Source: Pseudomonadales bacterium
GTDB taxonomy: Bacteria; Pseudomonadota; Gammaproteobacteria; Pseudomonadales; Azotimanducaceae
NCBI GenBank assembly: GCA_011525295.1
Contig: WTGV01000036.1
Span: forward strand, 1-64,000
Reading direction: 5' to 3'
Length of the DNA stretch: 64,000 nucleotides
How positions within the stretch are numbered: position 1 is the stretch's first letter; the number at the start of each line of letters is the position of its first letter. Of the stretch, positions 55,993 through 64,000 are shown in pieces. The translations under genes and the position numbers were made by a program. Below the pieces are notes generated by a model. The model was not told where the DNA came from. It saw nothing but the letters and a program-made list of their open reading frames with translations, and did no database searches.

Positions 55993-57117
55993 CTATCGAT
56001 CACTAATAGGCGTGAAAGGTCTCGGTTCGGAACCAATGTATTTCGCACTAGGTCGAATAATCCGATTATTACTTCGTTGCTCCATTACATGAGCAACCCA
56101 ACCTACCATTCTTGAAATAACGAATATGGGTGTGAAGATCTTCGTTGGAATACCCATTAAATGGTACGCCGACGCATGAAAGAAATCCGCGTTGGCAAAG
56201 AGTTTCTTTTGTTCCCACATCACTTTTTCGATCGCACATGAAATGGGATAAAGCTTGGTATCACCGACGAGATTAGAGAGTTGTTCGGACCAACCCTTGA
56301 TGATGACATTGCGTGGATCGGCTTCCCGGTAAACCGCGTGTCCAAATCCCATGATTAATTCTCGGCGGCTCAACTTTTCAAGAATACCCTGTATCGCATC
56401 TTCCGGTCCGTCAAAAGTCTGAATAAGCTCCATCGCAGCTTCGTTCGCACCGCCGTGTAGTGGACCGCGAAGTGAGCCAATCGCTGCGGTAACACAAGAG
56501 TACATGTCACTGAGTGTTGATGCACACACCCGAGCAGTAAATGTTGAAGCGTTGAACTCATGCTCCGCGTACAGAATCAAGGAAACGTCCATGACTCGAA
56601 CAAATAGATCGTGTCTTATCTCTCCGATCAGTGTTCGTAAGAAGTGTTCGGCAGTCGACTTCGCGCGGGTATCAAGGTCGATTCGGTTTCCTTCGTGCGA
56701 ATATTGATACCAATAGTTAACAATTGAAGGACTTGCTGCAATGAGTCGTTCTGCTACTTCATACTGGCGATCATGATCTCCTTCAGGTTCAAAATTTCCG
56801 AGAATGGAGATACCCGTTCGAAGGACATCCATTGGGTGTGCTGTTGCAGGAATGGACTCAAGCGTTGCACAAAGTTCTTGAGGTAGATTCCTCATCGTAC
56901 TCAATCTAGTACAAAATTTATCGAGCTCCTCTACGGACGGTAACTCACCGTAAAGAATGAGATAGGCGACTTCCTCGTACGTGGAATCTCGAGCGAGCTC
57001 CGAAATGTCGTATCCCAGATAGGTTAAACCTGTCCCAGATTGACCTACCGTACAAAGTGCGGTTTCGCCGGCTTCTTGCCCGCGTAATCCCGCACCACTT
57101 AGCTTCTTATCTACCAT
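55993..57117 (-). CDS. prpC: 2-methylcitrate synthase
   Basis: A 374-residue PrpC that condenses propionyl-CoA with oxaloacetate. The catalytic residues sit in [11 protein letters not shown] (H221), [15 protein letters not shown] (H260) and the later [12 protein letters not shown] (Asp). The short length and N-terminal [20 protein letters not shown] distinguish it from the longer, allosteric citrate synthases of the TCA cycle. ATG 57117; 9 bp after prpB. Confidence 0.95.
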   Translation of the reverse strand: MVDKKLSGAGLRGQEAGETALCTVGQSGTGLTYLGYDISELARDSTYEEVAYLILYGELPSVEELDKFCTRLSTMRNLPQELCATLESIPATAHPMDVLRTGISILGNFEPEGDHDRQYEVAERLIAASPSIVNYWYQYSHEGNRIDLDTRAKSTAEHFLRTLIGEIRHDLFVRVMDVSLILYAEHEFNASTFTARVCASTLSDMYSCVTAAIGSLRGPLHGGANEAAMELIQTFDGPEDAIQGILEKLSRRELIMGFGHAVYREADPRNVIIKGWSEQLSNLVGDTKLYPISCAIEKVMWEQKKLFANADFFHASAYHLMGIPTKIFTPIFVISRMVGWVAHVMEQRSNNRIIRPSAKYIGSEPRPFTPISDR

Positions 57118-57126
57118 ACCATAAAC

Positions 57127-58002
57127 TCATGAGTTCAATTCATCAATTTTCTTTTCAAATTCGTGATATCCAAGGATGCGATACAACTCCTCGCGAGTTT
57201 GCATTTTGCAAACTGCTGAGTTCTGAGAGCCTTCCGTACGAATAGTGCGATAAACTTCGTCTGCCGCTTCGGACATTGCGCGAAACGCTGACAACGGATA
57301 TAACGCCATTTGGACTCCGACGCTTGCCATCTGGTCTAAAGTGTACAGCGGAGTCTTGCCAAATTCGGTTAAGTTAGCGAGTACAGGTACCGACACCGCC
57401 TCGGTTACTTTGCGATACAACTCTAGCTCGGTCATCGCTTCTGCAAAAATCGCGTTCGCGCCCGCTTCTACGTATTTTTGAACCCGCTCCACAACCGCTT
57501 CAATACCCTCGGTAGCAAGTGCGTCGGTGCGCGCCATAACCACAAAGTCTGGGTCGGTGCGTGCATCAACCGCGGCTCGAATTCGGCTACACATCTCTGC
57601 GGTGGACACGATCTCCTTGTTCGGACGGTGCCCACATCGCTTGGTTGCAACTTGGTCTTCAATATGAACTGCCGCAACTTCAGCTCGTTCTAACTCGCGG
57701 ATTGTTCGAGCGATATTAAATTCATTGCCCCATCCCGTATCTACATCTACTAGCAATGGCAGGGTCGAAGCTGAAGTTATTCGACGCGCATCTTCCAAGA
57801 CATTGTCTAAAGACGTAATTCCTAAATCCGGAATTCCGAACGATGCGGCCGCTACGCCGCTGCCAGACAAATATATACAGCGAAAACCTTGTTGCTCTGC
57901 AAGTAATGCACTGTACGCGTTAATTGTCCCGACGATCTGAAGGGGATTTTCCTGCTCAAGAGCTTGCCAAAATTTTCGTGGTTGCGACATCGAGCTCGAC
58001 AT
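57127..58002 (-). CDS. prpB: 2-methylisocitrate lyase
   Basis: A 291-residue PrpB that splits 2-methylisocitrate to pyruvate and succinate. The isocitrate lyase superfamily signature KRCGH is at 121-125 with the catalytic C123, preceded by VHIEDQVAT; the metal-binding VDVDTGWGN is near 86. The ATG at 58002 overlaps the thrH stop as TAATG, so translation is coupled. A second Met at residue 5 is an alternative start. Confidence 0.96.
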   Translation of the reverse strand: MSSSMSQPRKFWQALEQENPLQIVGTINAYSALLAEQQGFRCIYLSGSGVAAASFGIPDLGITSLDNVLEDARRITSASTLPLLVDVDTGWGNEFNIARTIRELERAEVAAVHIEDQVATKRCGHRPNKEIVSTAEMCSRIRAAVDARTDPDFVVMARTDALATEGIEAVVERVQKYVEAGANAIFAEAMTELELYRKVTEAVSVPVLANLTEFGKTPLYTLDQMASVGVQMALYPLSAFRAMSEAADEVYRTIRTEGSQNSAVCKMQTREELYRILGYHEFEKKIDELNS

Positions 58003-58604
58003 TAAGCTTGTGCGACTCGTTGCAAGTTAGACTGCAATTCGTCGAAATTTTGAACCACAGGAATATTGGGATAGTCTTTTACTACATGAGGAGGAGGATT
58101 AAAGAAGAACCCACTATTCGCAGTCTGAAGCATGCCAACATCATTGTAGGAGTCGCCTGATGCATACACGGTCAACTCTAAAGCTCGAAATGCCTGCACC
58201 ACTTTTGTTTTCGGATCTTTCTGCCGACGACGATACCCAACAATTCGATCTTGTTCAATAATCAGGTGATGGCAGAGCAAAAATGGGTAGCTTAGCTTTT
58301 GCATCAATGGCATAGCAAATTCATAGAACGTGTCCGATAAGATCGCAACCTGAAAATATGTTCGCGCCCAGTTCAAAAAGTCTTCGGCACCAGCAAACGG
58401 TGATACATCAGCTAGCGCATCCTTAATTTGTTGATAACCGATACCATGACGATTCATTGCACCTCGGCGCAATTTCATAAGTTCATCGTAATCCGGTATG
58501 TCCCGAGTGGTTAAACCAATCTCCTCGACGCCCGTTGCTTTGGAAATTTCCATCCAAAGCTCGGGTACCAAGACCCCCTCGAGATCTAAGCAAAGAATTT
58601 GCAT
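58002..58604 (-). CDS. thrH: ThrH phosphoserine phosphatase / homoserine kinase
   Basis: A 200-residue HAD-family protein closely matching Pseudomonas ThrH, which is a phosphoserine phosphatase that can pass the phosphoryl group to homoserine. The N-terminal HAD motif is [11 protein letters not shown] (nucleophile D7); other ThrH-specific blocks are [57 protein letters not shown] and [15 protein letters not shown] 58604 gives the family N terminus (a TTG at 58622 adds six residues). It heads the prp operon, an arrangement I find notable. Confidence 0.93.
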   Translation of the reverse strand: MQILCLDLEGVLVPELWMEISKATGVEEIGLTTRDIPDYDELMKLRRGAMNRHGIGYQQIKDALADVSPFAGAEDFLNWARTYFQVAILSDTFYEFAMPLMQKLSYPFLLCHHLIIEQDRIVGYRRRQKDPKTKVVQAFRALELTVYASGDSYNDVGMLQTANSGFFFNPPPHVVKDYPNIPVVQNFDELQSNLQRVAQA

Positions 58605-58939
58605 TTCTGGTTGTGTAAGCAATCCCTTTTCGAACGACTAGTGGAGCGCATGAAGCCTATCTGCTCATGCGAAGAATGTTTCTTTGGGAAAAGTTCTGAA
58701 TTTGTCTCTCGTAGGGTTGCCAAGAATCCGATTCGATATGACGCCTATTAACTATTAATTTCTTTAGCAAATCGCAAGACAAAACCGATAGTGGAATATG
58801 GCGTTCCATTCAGAGAGCCATCGAACGAACATCCATGTCCAATTGTAACGAAGACATTGATTCAGTGTTTACAGTGGGAAAATGGTTGCTCGATGTACGA
58901 GATACAACATTCCGAACGCACTGTTTACATGTTTTTGAA
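58605..58939. other. Intergenic region upstream of thrH
   Basis: The leader and promoter region of the thrH-prp operon, AT-rich. Plus-strand frames such as 58791-59114 run through the repeats and lack ribosome binding sites; they are not convincing. No regulator gene (for example prpR) is adjacent. Confidence 0.4.
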
Positions 58940-59146
58940 CGCGTGTTTTGTAAGGCAAAGAATGACTGTTTTATTTAGTCTGCATCGCGTGTTTTGTATG
59001 GCTTGGAGTTTTATTTGTTCAAGGGTCGAAAATAAATACTCCGAAATGTCTGAATCGCGTGGCCTAGAAGGTGGCAACGCGCTATTCCTAATAAAGGCAA
59101 CGCGCTTTTTGTAAGTTAGAAAACGCGCTTTTTGTAAGGTTTGGTG
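58940..59146. repeat. Degenerate 23-bp tandem repeat array
   Basis: CGCG-starting units recur at 58940, 58986, 59056, 59078, 59101 and 59124. The spacings are 46, 70, 22, 23 and 23, i.e. multiples of 23 within one base, so about nine units in all, of which two or three in the middle have diverged. The best-conserved unit begins CGCGCTTTTTGTAAG (59101 and 59124), with CGCGTGTTTTGTAAGG at 58940. A 23-bp period does not preserve reading frame, so the array is noncoding. Origin unknown. Confidence 0.6.
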
Positions 59147-59271
59147 CGCAATAAGAGTGAGCATCAAAAACTTGCACCACATTGCGTGCAAGCAAGGTTT
59201 AAGTACTTTGCGTAAGAATGAACGAACTTGAAGGTGAATTTCTAGAAATCGGCCTCGACACATCGACTTTC

Positions 59272-59661
59272 TCAAAGGTAAATAGTTTCGTGAACATTCG
59301 GCTGATCGGACAAAATTGCGGGGACTCCGTCACAGTCGAGCGGGCTGACCAGTTGCTGTATCAAATTATTTTCGGTACTGGTTTTTCTCTTTGTCGAGTC
59401 GATCCTTGCCAAACACCACACGGTTCTTTGAAAAAACAACATAGAACTGAGATATAACAACAACCAGCTACAGAACGCGTAAATTAAGAAGTGAATTGAA
59501 CCTTCGAGGAAGCCGATGTCTCTCCCTGCCAGAGGGAGCAAACCTATGAAAACTGCCAATAGTATGGTATACGCTAGCCTCGCAATTTTCAGAGATTCTT
59601 TATCTGTAGCAAATAACTTCCATCTGCCATGGCTGCGAGTAACGAGGATTTCTTTTCTCAT
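59272..59661 (-). CDS. Possible small membrane protein
   Basis: A frame of 129 residues from ATG 59661 with two predicted membrane helices (about residues 29-46, LAYTILLAVFIGLLPLAG, and 56-75, FLIYAFCSWLLLYLSSMLF) and a basic N terminus, a composition expected of a real inner membrane protein. There is no recognised family, and the C-terminal third looks random. The frame is open to a TTG at 59697. It lies in an otherwise gene-poor stretch next to the 23-bp repeats. I rate it as plausible only. Confidence 0.4.
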   Translation of the reverse strand: MRKEILVTRSHGRWKLFATDKESLKIARLAYTILLAVFIGLLPLAGRDIGFLEGSIHFLIYAFCSWLLLYLSSMLFFQRTVWCLARIDSTKRKTSTENNLIQQLVSPLDCDGVPAILSDQPNVHETIYL

Positions 59662-59814
59662 TTTGTTAGACTCTGTCCCAAATCGGGGACTGCCCAACCC
59701 AAAAACTCTCTGTAGTGCGAATTACGATCGCGATTTACCGTAGCGATCACATGACAGTCGAGATTTCGACTGGAATTAAATGGCGATTGATCTCAGAATG
59801 ACTTCAAACGCAGA

Positions 59815-60015
59815 TCATTTACTGACTTGAGCACCGTGCACGTTTTCTAACCAAGTTAGTTGATCTCGAAGTCTCAACTTCTTTTTCTTCAATCGTTGAA
59901 TTCTAGATTCATCTTCGTACCCGGTCCTAATCAAAACATCGATAACTTCGTCCAAATCTCGGTGTTCCACACGAAGTCGCTCGATGGTCTGCTGCGTCTC
60001 GTTTTCGTCTGCCAA
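59815..60015 (-). CDS. DUF465 (YdcH-like) small coiled-coil protein
   Basis: A 66-residue DUF465 protein: RLRVEHRDLDEVIDVLIRTG followed by QRLKKKKLRLRDQLTWLE matches the family pattern of a short helical hairpin with a basic, Lys-rich second helix. Function of YdcH-like proteins is unknown. The start is a TTG at 60015, fixed by a strong AAGGAG ribosome binding site at 60022-60027, seven or so bases upstream. Monocistronic. Confidence 0.85.
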   Translation of the reverse strand: MADENETQQTIERLRVEHRDLDEVIDVLIRTGYEDESRIQRLKKKKLRLRDQLTWLENVHGAQVSK

Positions 60016-60195
60016 TCAGGTCTCCTTGAGTATTACAGTTCTGAATGAAATAATTCTGTGTAAAAGAATGACGGTAAACATAATGATAATTAAAGATGTT
60101 CTTAAATATTTCCTTTAACGCGCAATTCTTGCGAGAGTTCTTCACTCCTGCTTTTCGATTCATAAACGTGTCTAGACTACAACGTCTCTAGTCTG

Positions 60196-60870
60196 GTGAA
60201 AAAGCTTCCGACAAGCAAGAGTTCTGTAGGTGAATTCCTCGAAGCTGCTAAGCGCTTTCCAGTACCGAGAGATTCGCAAACTCGCCTAATTTTTGCGATG
60301 GATGCTACTCAAAGCCGGAAACCGACTTGGGATTTAGCTACAAGCCTGCATGCTGAACTCTTTACTACGGCTCGGCAAGAGGACTTAGCGGTCCAATTGG
60401 TGTATTACCGAGGACATTTCGACTTTTTTGCGACACATTGGAATGATTCTGCTAGCGGACTGTTGCAAACTATGCAACGAGTCCAGTGTCTCGCTGGTAT
60501 AACTCAGATTTCTCGCGTGTTATCCCACACAATTGAAGAAGCGCAGCAGTCCACGCTTAAAGCACTAGCTTTTGTTGGTGACGCCTGCGAAGAAGAACCA
60601 AAGACACTCTACGACTTAGCAGGACAACTTGCGCTATACCGGCTTCCCGTGTTCATGTTCCAAGAGGGACACAATCCGTATGTCGCTCAGGTCTTCGGTG
60701 GGATCGCTCAACTCACAAACGGGGCACATATACCCTTTCAACCTGGCTCTGCACAACAGTTTGCCGAACTTCTGCGCGCAGTAGCAGCCTACGCAACAGG
60801 CGGTATTGATGCGATTAAAAAGCTCCGAGGCAAGTTCACTCAACAATTGTTAGAACAACTGCGATCATGA
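60196..60870 (+). CDS. VWA-domain-like protein
   Basis: A 224-residue soluble protein with a von Willebrand A-like fold. The first strand and metal site appear as LIFAMDATQSRKPTWD (residues ~31-46), a D-x-T-x-S variant of the MIDAS motif; later strands include LKALAFVGDACEEEP and LPVFMFQEG. No signal peptide or membrane helix. The start is a GTG at 60196 without a strong ribosome binding site. Its stop overlaps the ATG of the DnaJ-like membrane protein gene (ATGA), so the two are coupled. Function unknown. Confidence 0.8.
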   Translation: MKKLPTSKSSVGEFLEAAKRFPVPRDSQTRLIFAMDATQSRKPTWDLATSLHAELFTTARQEDLAVQLVYYRGHFDFFATHWNDSASGLLQTMQRVQCLAGITQISRVLSHTIEEAQQSTLKALAFVGDACEEEPKTLYDLAGQLALYRLPVFMFQEGHNPYVAQVFGGIAQLTNGAHIPFQPGSAQQFAELLRAVAAYATGGIDAIKKLRGKFTQQLLEQLRS

Positions 60871-61622
60871 TGTACTTCGCGCTAGCCGTCATCGGATTCG
60901 GAGCACTGTTACTCCTATGCAAACTCTTGTGGAGTAGTCAAGGTCCTAGCAAGAATATTCGTATCGTCATCATTGCGTCCTTAATACTCGTCTGTGTGCT
61001 CGGAACGTTTGTCCTGTTGGCTCGAATTCCATGGTTCGTAGCAGCAGCGACCATGCTTCTACCTTTTGTAAGAATTTTTGTAAATCTAATGAGAGCTGCA
61101 ATTTCATTTTTGTTCTTTAATCAATTTCTAGGCCTCGTTCGAGGCTTACCTGGATTCTTCTCTTCCGCAAGTGCGGTTCCTCCTGAAAACTCCGACAGTG
61201 AAACTCAAACTACTGAACTCGCCATGAAGCTCAACCACCGGACCGGTACGATGACAGGTACCGTTCTTGCTGGAGAATTCGAAGGATTTGATCTTGATTC
61301 GTTGTCTGATAAAGACCTACTTAAAGTGTACCGAACACTTCGAGAAGAAGAATCGAAAAGACTGTTGGAAGCTTACGTTGCCCGACATCGACCGCATCTT
61401 AGCGAGACAGAGACCGAAGCTGCTGACGAAACTGACGGCGAAGGAATGACATTGAAACGCGCCGCAGACATTCTTGGTGTGGACGTCAATGCAAATAAGG
61501 AAGAAATAGTTGTGGCGCACCGGCGCTTGATGGATAGACTCCACCCCGATAAAGGTGGTTCGAGCTACTTAGCCGCGGAACTCAATGCGGCGAAAAAGGT
61601 GATGTTGGACGCGGCGCGCTAG
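60867..61622 (+). CDS. Membrane-anchored DnaJ-domain protein
   Basis: A 251-residue protein with about three N-terminal membrane helices (near residues 2-22, 32-52 and 54-82), a linker, and a C-terminal J domain (~198-251) with the essential HPD in DRLHPDKGGSS. The architecture resembles Tim14/Pam18-type and other membrane J-proteins that recruit Hsp70 (DnaK) to the membrane. It is translationally coupled to the upstream VWA gene. The J-domain starts MTLKRAADILGVD, typical of proteobacterial 'molecular chaperone DnaJ' membrane proteins. Client unknown. Confidence 0.88.
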   Translation: MMYFALAVIGFGALLLLCKLLWSSQGPSKNIRIVIIASLILVCVLGTFVLLARIPWFVAAATMLLPFVRIFVNLMRAAISFLFFNQFLGLVRGLPGFFSSASAVPPENSDSETQTTELAMKLNHRTGTMTGTVLAGEFEGFDLDSLSDKDLLKVYRTLREEESKRLLEAYVARHRPHLSETETEAADETDGEGMTLKRAADILGVDVNANKEEIVVAHRRLMDRLHPDKGGSSYLAAELNAAKKVMLDAAR

Positions 61623-61635
61623 CGCACTTTTACCC

Positions 61636-61782
61636 TCAGAATGGTAAGAATTCTAGAATCGATTGAACATGGGGAGCAAATAGAGCTCCCAGCATGATAA
61701 TCACGCAGAGCCAAGCCCAGACTACAAACAATTTCATAAAAATTGGTTGCTCCAAAAAATCTCTCCACAGTGCGCGCCACAT
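61636..61782 (-). CDS. Possible 48-residue single-pass membrane protein
   Basis: A short frame from ATG 61782 to TGA 61636. It encodes an N-terminal amphipathic stretch (WRALWRDFLEQP), one strong membrane helix (LFVVWAWLCVIIMLGALF, ~18-35) and a short tail. The composition is what would be expected for a small membrane protein rather than for chance sequence, and it fills most of an otherwise empty 336-bp gap. The ribosome binding site is weak (AAGAGC 13 bases upstream). It is convergent with the DnaJ gene, 14 bp between stops, and divergent from the AddB-like gene. Confidence 0.4.
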   Translation of the reverse strand: MWRALWRDFLEQPIFMKLFVVWAWLCVIIMLGALFAPHVQSILEFLPF

Positions 61783-61958
61783 ATTCTTTTGCTCTTGAAT
61801 AACGAAGTGGCTATTTTAAGAAATATTCTGATAAGAACGACAAATTGAGAACCTACTGTCGGACGAAGAGCTTCGTTTTAGACTATTCGTGCTGGATCTA
61901 CTTTAGTATATGGTCATTTGTATAATATAAATAAATTTCTGCTACCAGCATTTAGACG

Positions 61959-64000
61959 ATGAGACCACCATTAATCCCACTCACCGAAGCACTGAAACGT
62001 GCCATAGAGAAGGGAATCGTCGTCACACATTCCGCTCGTCAAGCATACGAGTTGAAGTACTCTTGGACCCACTCTAACTTACAGTCTGGCAAACGTGCGT
62101 TTCAAAGTCCAAAGATTTATTCGTTTGATGAGTGGTTGCAACGAACTTACGAAGAATTAGCCATTAATGCTACTCCCAATACCCAACGATTTCTAATCAC
62201 TCACGCGACTCTTCAGCTCGCATTTCAACTGTGTACGCCAGATTCCGAATACGAGAAATATGCATTTGCAGCAACGCGCGCCTGGAGAACCTACGTAGAG
62301 TGGAATCTGCATCGTGTTGGACCCGATCTTGAAACAACCGAAAATGGACGGTTATTCCGTGAATGGGTAAAGCGATTTCAGAAGTTTCAAAAGAAGCAAG
62401 AAATAGTGACTCTCGCCGAACTGCCGGCACTGATTAGTCGCGCGGTGACAGACCAATTTTGGTGCCCGAAAGCAATCGCCTTCTTTGGATTAGAGGAAGT
62501 GTCTCCCGCGCGCCAAGAACTCATCAATCAGCTAAGAGAGTTTGGTTGTGATGTAGATGAACTCCAACCAATGTTGCTAGATTCAAAAAGACACAACACT
62601 ATGAAGTTTGAATCGGCAAGTCGAGAGAGAAGTACGCTGGTGACATGGGCGCGAGCCCAGCTGAGCAAGTTCGGGGAAAATTGTCGAATCGGTGTGATCG
62701 TACCGGATCTTGGGTCTGGGGGTCCCAGACTTCGTAGTCAGTTTGAAGCCTCTTTTTACGACTGCGACAGTATCGATCGGGTTGTTAATATCGGGTTAGG
62801 TTTCCCCTTACGTGACACCCGTCTGTGCAAAGATTTGATCCAGTTCTTAGATTGGACAACTCGAGACTTAGGGTACGAGGAAATCCTGCAACTTGGCCGT
62901 TCGCCGTATCTGAGCAACCTAGCGATACCAGAGATGTTTTCGGATTCGTTTCCAGAGCGAATGTACTATCGAGAGTACGTCAGCCGAATCAAAGATGAAG
63001 GTACTTCGCCTGTGTTAAGGTCTATCTTGACAGCGTGTTCAGGAAAAAAGAGAACTCTAAATGACTGGATTGATCAAGCGATCACCATATTAGATTTAGC
63101 AGGGTGGAGGTTGTGCGAGGACGAGGAAACAAAACGAGCCCAAGCAGCGTTCATGTTATTGTTCAATGAACTCACTAAGTTGTCCCCGTTACTTGGAAGC
63201 ATTGCGTGGAATCGAGCGGTCGCGCTAATACGAAGTTCATTGAGAGCTCAGACACTTACGGTAGATATTCGCAATACACCGATTCAAGTTCTATCGCGAG
63301 AAGAAGCTTCTGGTTTAGTGTTTGATGCGCTGTGGATTACCGGTACATCTGAAGAGGCTTGGCCTCCAAAAGTAGATTTAAATCCCATGATTCCAATTGC
63401 AGTTCAACGCAAAGCCCACGTACCGAGAGTAACTCAAGGGCAAATCTTGAATTGGGCGAAGCGAGCGTCTGAAAATTGGGCACGAATGGCTCCTTCCGTA
63501 GTTTTTAGTTACGTGGACGAAGAGCAAGACAATGCTGACTTCTATTTGGAGTCAAGTCGTCTTCTCGTGCAACACCAGAACATTGAAGTCGCGACGTTAT
63601 TAGAACACCCCGAACTAACGAGTCGAGATCATCCTTGGGGTACTCAACCGAAAGAATACCTCTTACGACAATACTCTCCGGAGCGCGGGACTAAATTACC
63701 TCAGGAAACGACTTGGATTCGTTCTTCCACAATCCGCGATCAATCACGTTGTCCGTTCCGTGCTTGGGCAATTCATCGACTAAATTTGCCAGATCGAATT
63801 TCGCCACACAGGCTACCGAACGTTGTAGATCGAGGTACGGATGTGCATGAATTGACCGAGAAACTCCTGACAACCGCTAAAAACCGTACCGAAATTAGCC
63901 GACTAGGATCGAAGGAAATCGCTGCCGCGGTAGACCACGTATTGAATCGACGTCGGCGACGTTTACCAGCTCGATTTATTGAACGTGAACGAGAACGGTT
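61959..64000 (+). CDS. AddB-like PD-(D/E)XK nuclease family 'probable DNA repair protein', 3' end outside window
   Basis: An open frame of 680 codons from ATG 61959 to the window end without a stop. The product opens LTEALKRAIEKGIVVTHSARQAYEL and continues SPKIYSFDEWLQRTYEEL, the N terminus of the ~900-residue gammaproteobacterial family described as a probable DNA repair protein, related to AddB of AddAB helicase-nuclease. Near the visible end, IRDQSRCPFRAWAIHRLNL marks the beginning of the C-terminal RecB-like nuclease domain; the first conserved Cys of an iron-sulfur cluster would be here. The catalytic PD-(D/E)XK residues lie beyond the window. Normally paired with a UvrD/RecB-like helicase gene; none is seen before the edge. 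Confidence 0.85.
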   Translation, partial: MRPPLIPLTEALKRAIEKGIVVTHSARQAYELKYSWTHSNLQSGKRAFQSPKIYSFDEWLQRTYEELAINATPNTQRFLITHATLQLAFQLCTPDSEYEKYAFAATRAWRTYVEWNLHRVGPDLETTENGRLFREWVKRFQKFQKKQEIVTLAELPALISRAVTDQFWCPKAIAFFGLEEVSPARQELINQLREFGCDVDELQPMLLDSKRHNTMKFESASRERSTLVTWARAQLSKFGENCRIGVIVPDLGSGGPRLRSQFEASFYDCDSIDRVVNIGLGFPLRDTRLCKDLIQFLDWTTRDLGYEEILQLGRSPYLSNLAIPEMFSDSFPERMYYREYVSRIKDEGTSPVLRSILTACSGKKRTLNDWIDQAITILDLAGWRLCEDEETKRAQAAFMLLFNELTKLSPLLGSIAWNRAVALIRSSLRAQTLTVDIRNTPIQVLSREEASGLVFDALWITGTSEEAWPPKVDLNPMIPIAVQRKAHVPRVTQGQILNWAKRASENWARMAPSVVFSYVDEEQDNADFYLESSRLLVQHQNIEVATLLEHPELTSRDHPWGTQPKEYLLRQYSPERGTKLPQETTWIRSSTIRDQSRCPFRAWAIHRLNLPDRISPHRLPNVVDRGTDVHELTEKLLTTAKNRTEISRLGSKEIAAAVDHVLNRRRRRLPARFIERERER

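Noticed and set aside
58940-59146. CRISPR array
   Set aside because: Units are contiguous, diverged and only 23 bp in period, with no distinct unique spacers and no cas genes anywhere in the window.
58791-59275. Two overlapping frames, one on each strand, across the 23-bp repeats
   Set aside because: The repeat period of 23 shifts the frame in each unit, so neither product has a repeated protein pattern; no ribosome binding sites.

Overview
The window reads as a chromosomal segment of a free-living, aerobic, heterotrophic Gram-negative bacterium, most likely an uncultivated gammaproteobacterial lineage. The reasons are gene content and order: mnmA directly followed by purB, a ThrH-type phosphatase, the prpBCD methylcitrate cycle genes, Coq4-like and class 2 PyrD proteins (ubiquinone-linked respiration), a TonB-dependent receptor, a YdbT-like PH-domain protein, an AddB-like 'probable DNA repair protein' and an SOS-type imuA-imuB-dnaE2 cassette. 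This assignment is inference from gene families; there is no rRNA in the window. TTG and GTG starts are common. I see no insertion sequence, prophage, CRISPR array or integron.

Layout. 1-8013: the start of a secreted protein, pyrD, then a tightly packed Bat/MoxR operon (moxR, DUF58, DUF4381, batA, batB-TPR, batD). 8086-12195: ppk2, folE and convergent pepN. 12515-18839: a Gfo/Idh/MocA oxidoreductase, then a co-directional run xdhC, two TlpA-like thioredoxins and a MobA/MocA-like nucleotidyltransferase, facing nadK. 19033-23608: small zinc-ribbon protein, aromatic amino acid hydroxylase, NhaC-type antiporter, ELM1-like protein, secreted acidic protein. 23877-24041: tRNA-Val and tRNA-Asp with a recognisable promoter. 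24216-27145: three secreted EF-hand proteins, the third an in-frame join of the first two types. 27297-34147: two tandem paralogous membrane proteins, a MaoC-like hydratase, Coq4-like, DUF3667, an MFS exporter and a secreted alpha/beta hydrolase.

34071-39498 holds the error-prone translesion mutasome (imuA, imuB, dnaE2), whose promoter overlaps a perfect 17-bp inverted repeat that looks like an SOS operator. 39984-41507 is a PIN-domain protein with an unusual C-terminal part; 41896-43091 is moaCDE; then a lipoprotein. 44626-49297: mnmA, purB, a GNAT acetyltransferase and a triple bPH2 membrane protein. 49452-50874 is a two-gene operon of an Nmad3-like (nucleotide-modification-associated) protein and an uncharacterised CxxCH-containing partner, my best candidate for an undescribed system. 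51535-54429 is a TonB-dependent receptor; 54518-58604 is a thrH-prpB-prpC-prpD operon. 58940-59146 is a degenerate 23-bp tandem repeat. 59272-64000 has small proteins, a VWA plus membrane-anchored DnaJ pair and the 5' two thirds of an AddB-like nuclease gene cut by the window end.

Functional links. Molybdenum cofactor genes occur twice (moaCDE; xdhC with a mocA-like gene), pointing to a molybdenum hydroxylase encoded elsewhere. FolE supplies the pterin precursor that could serve the aromatic amino acid hydroxylase. ThrH with PrpBCD may couple threonine-family amino acid metabolism to propionyl-CoA oxidation.
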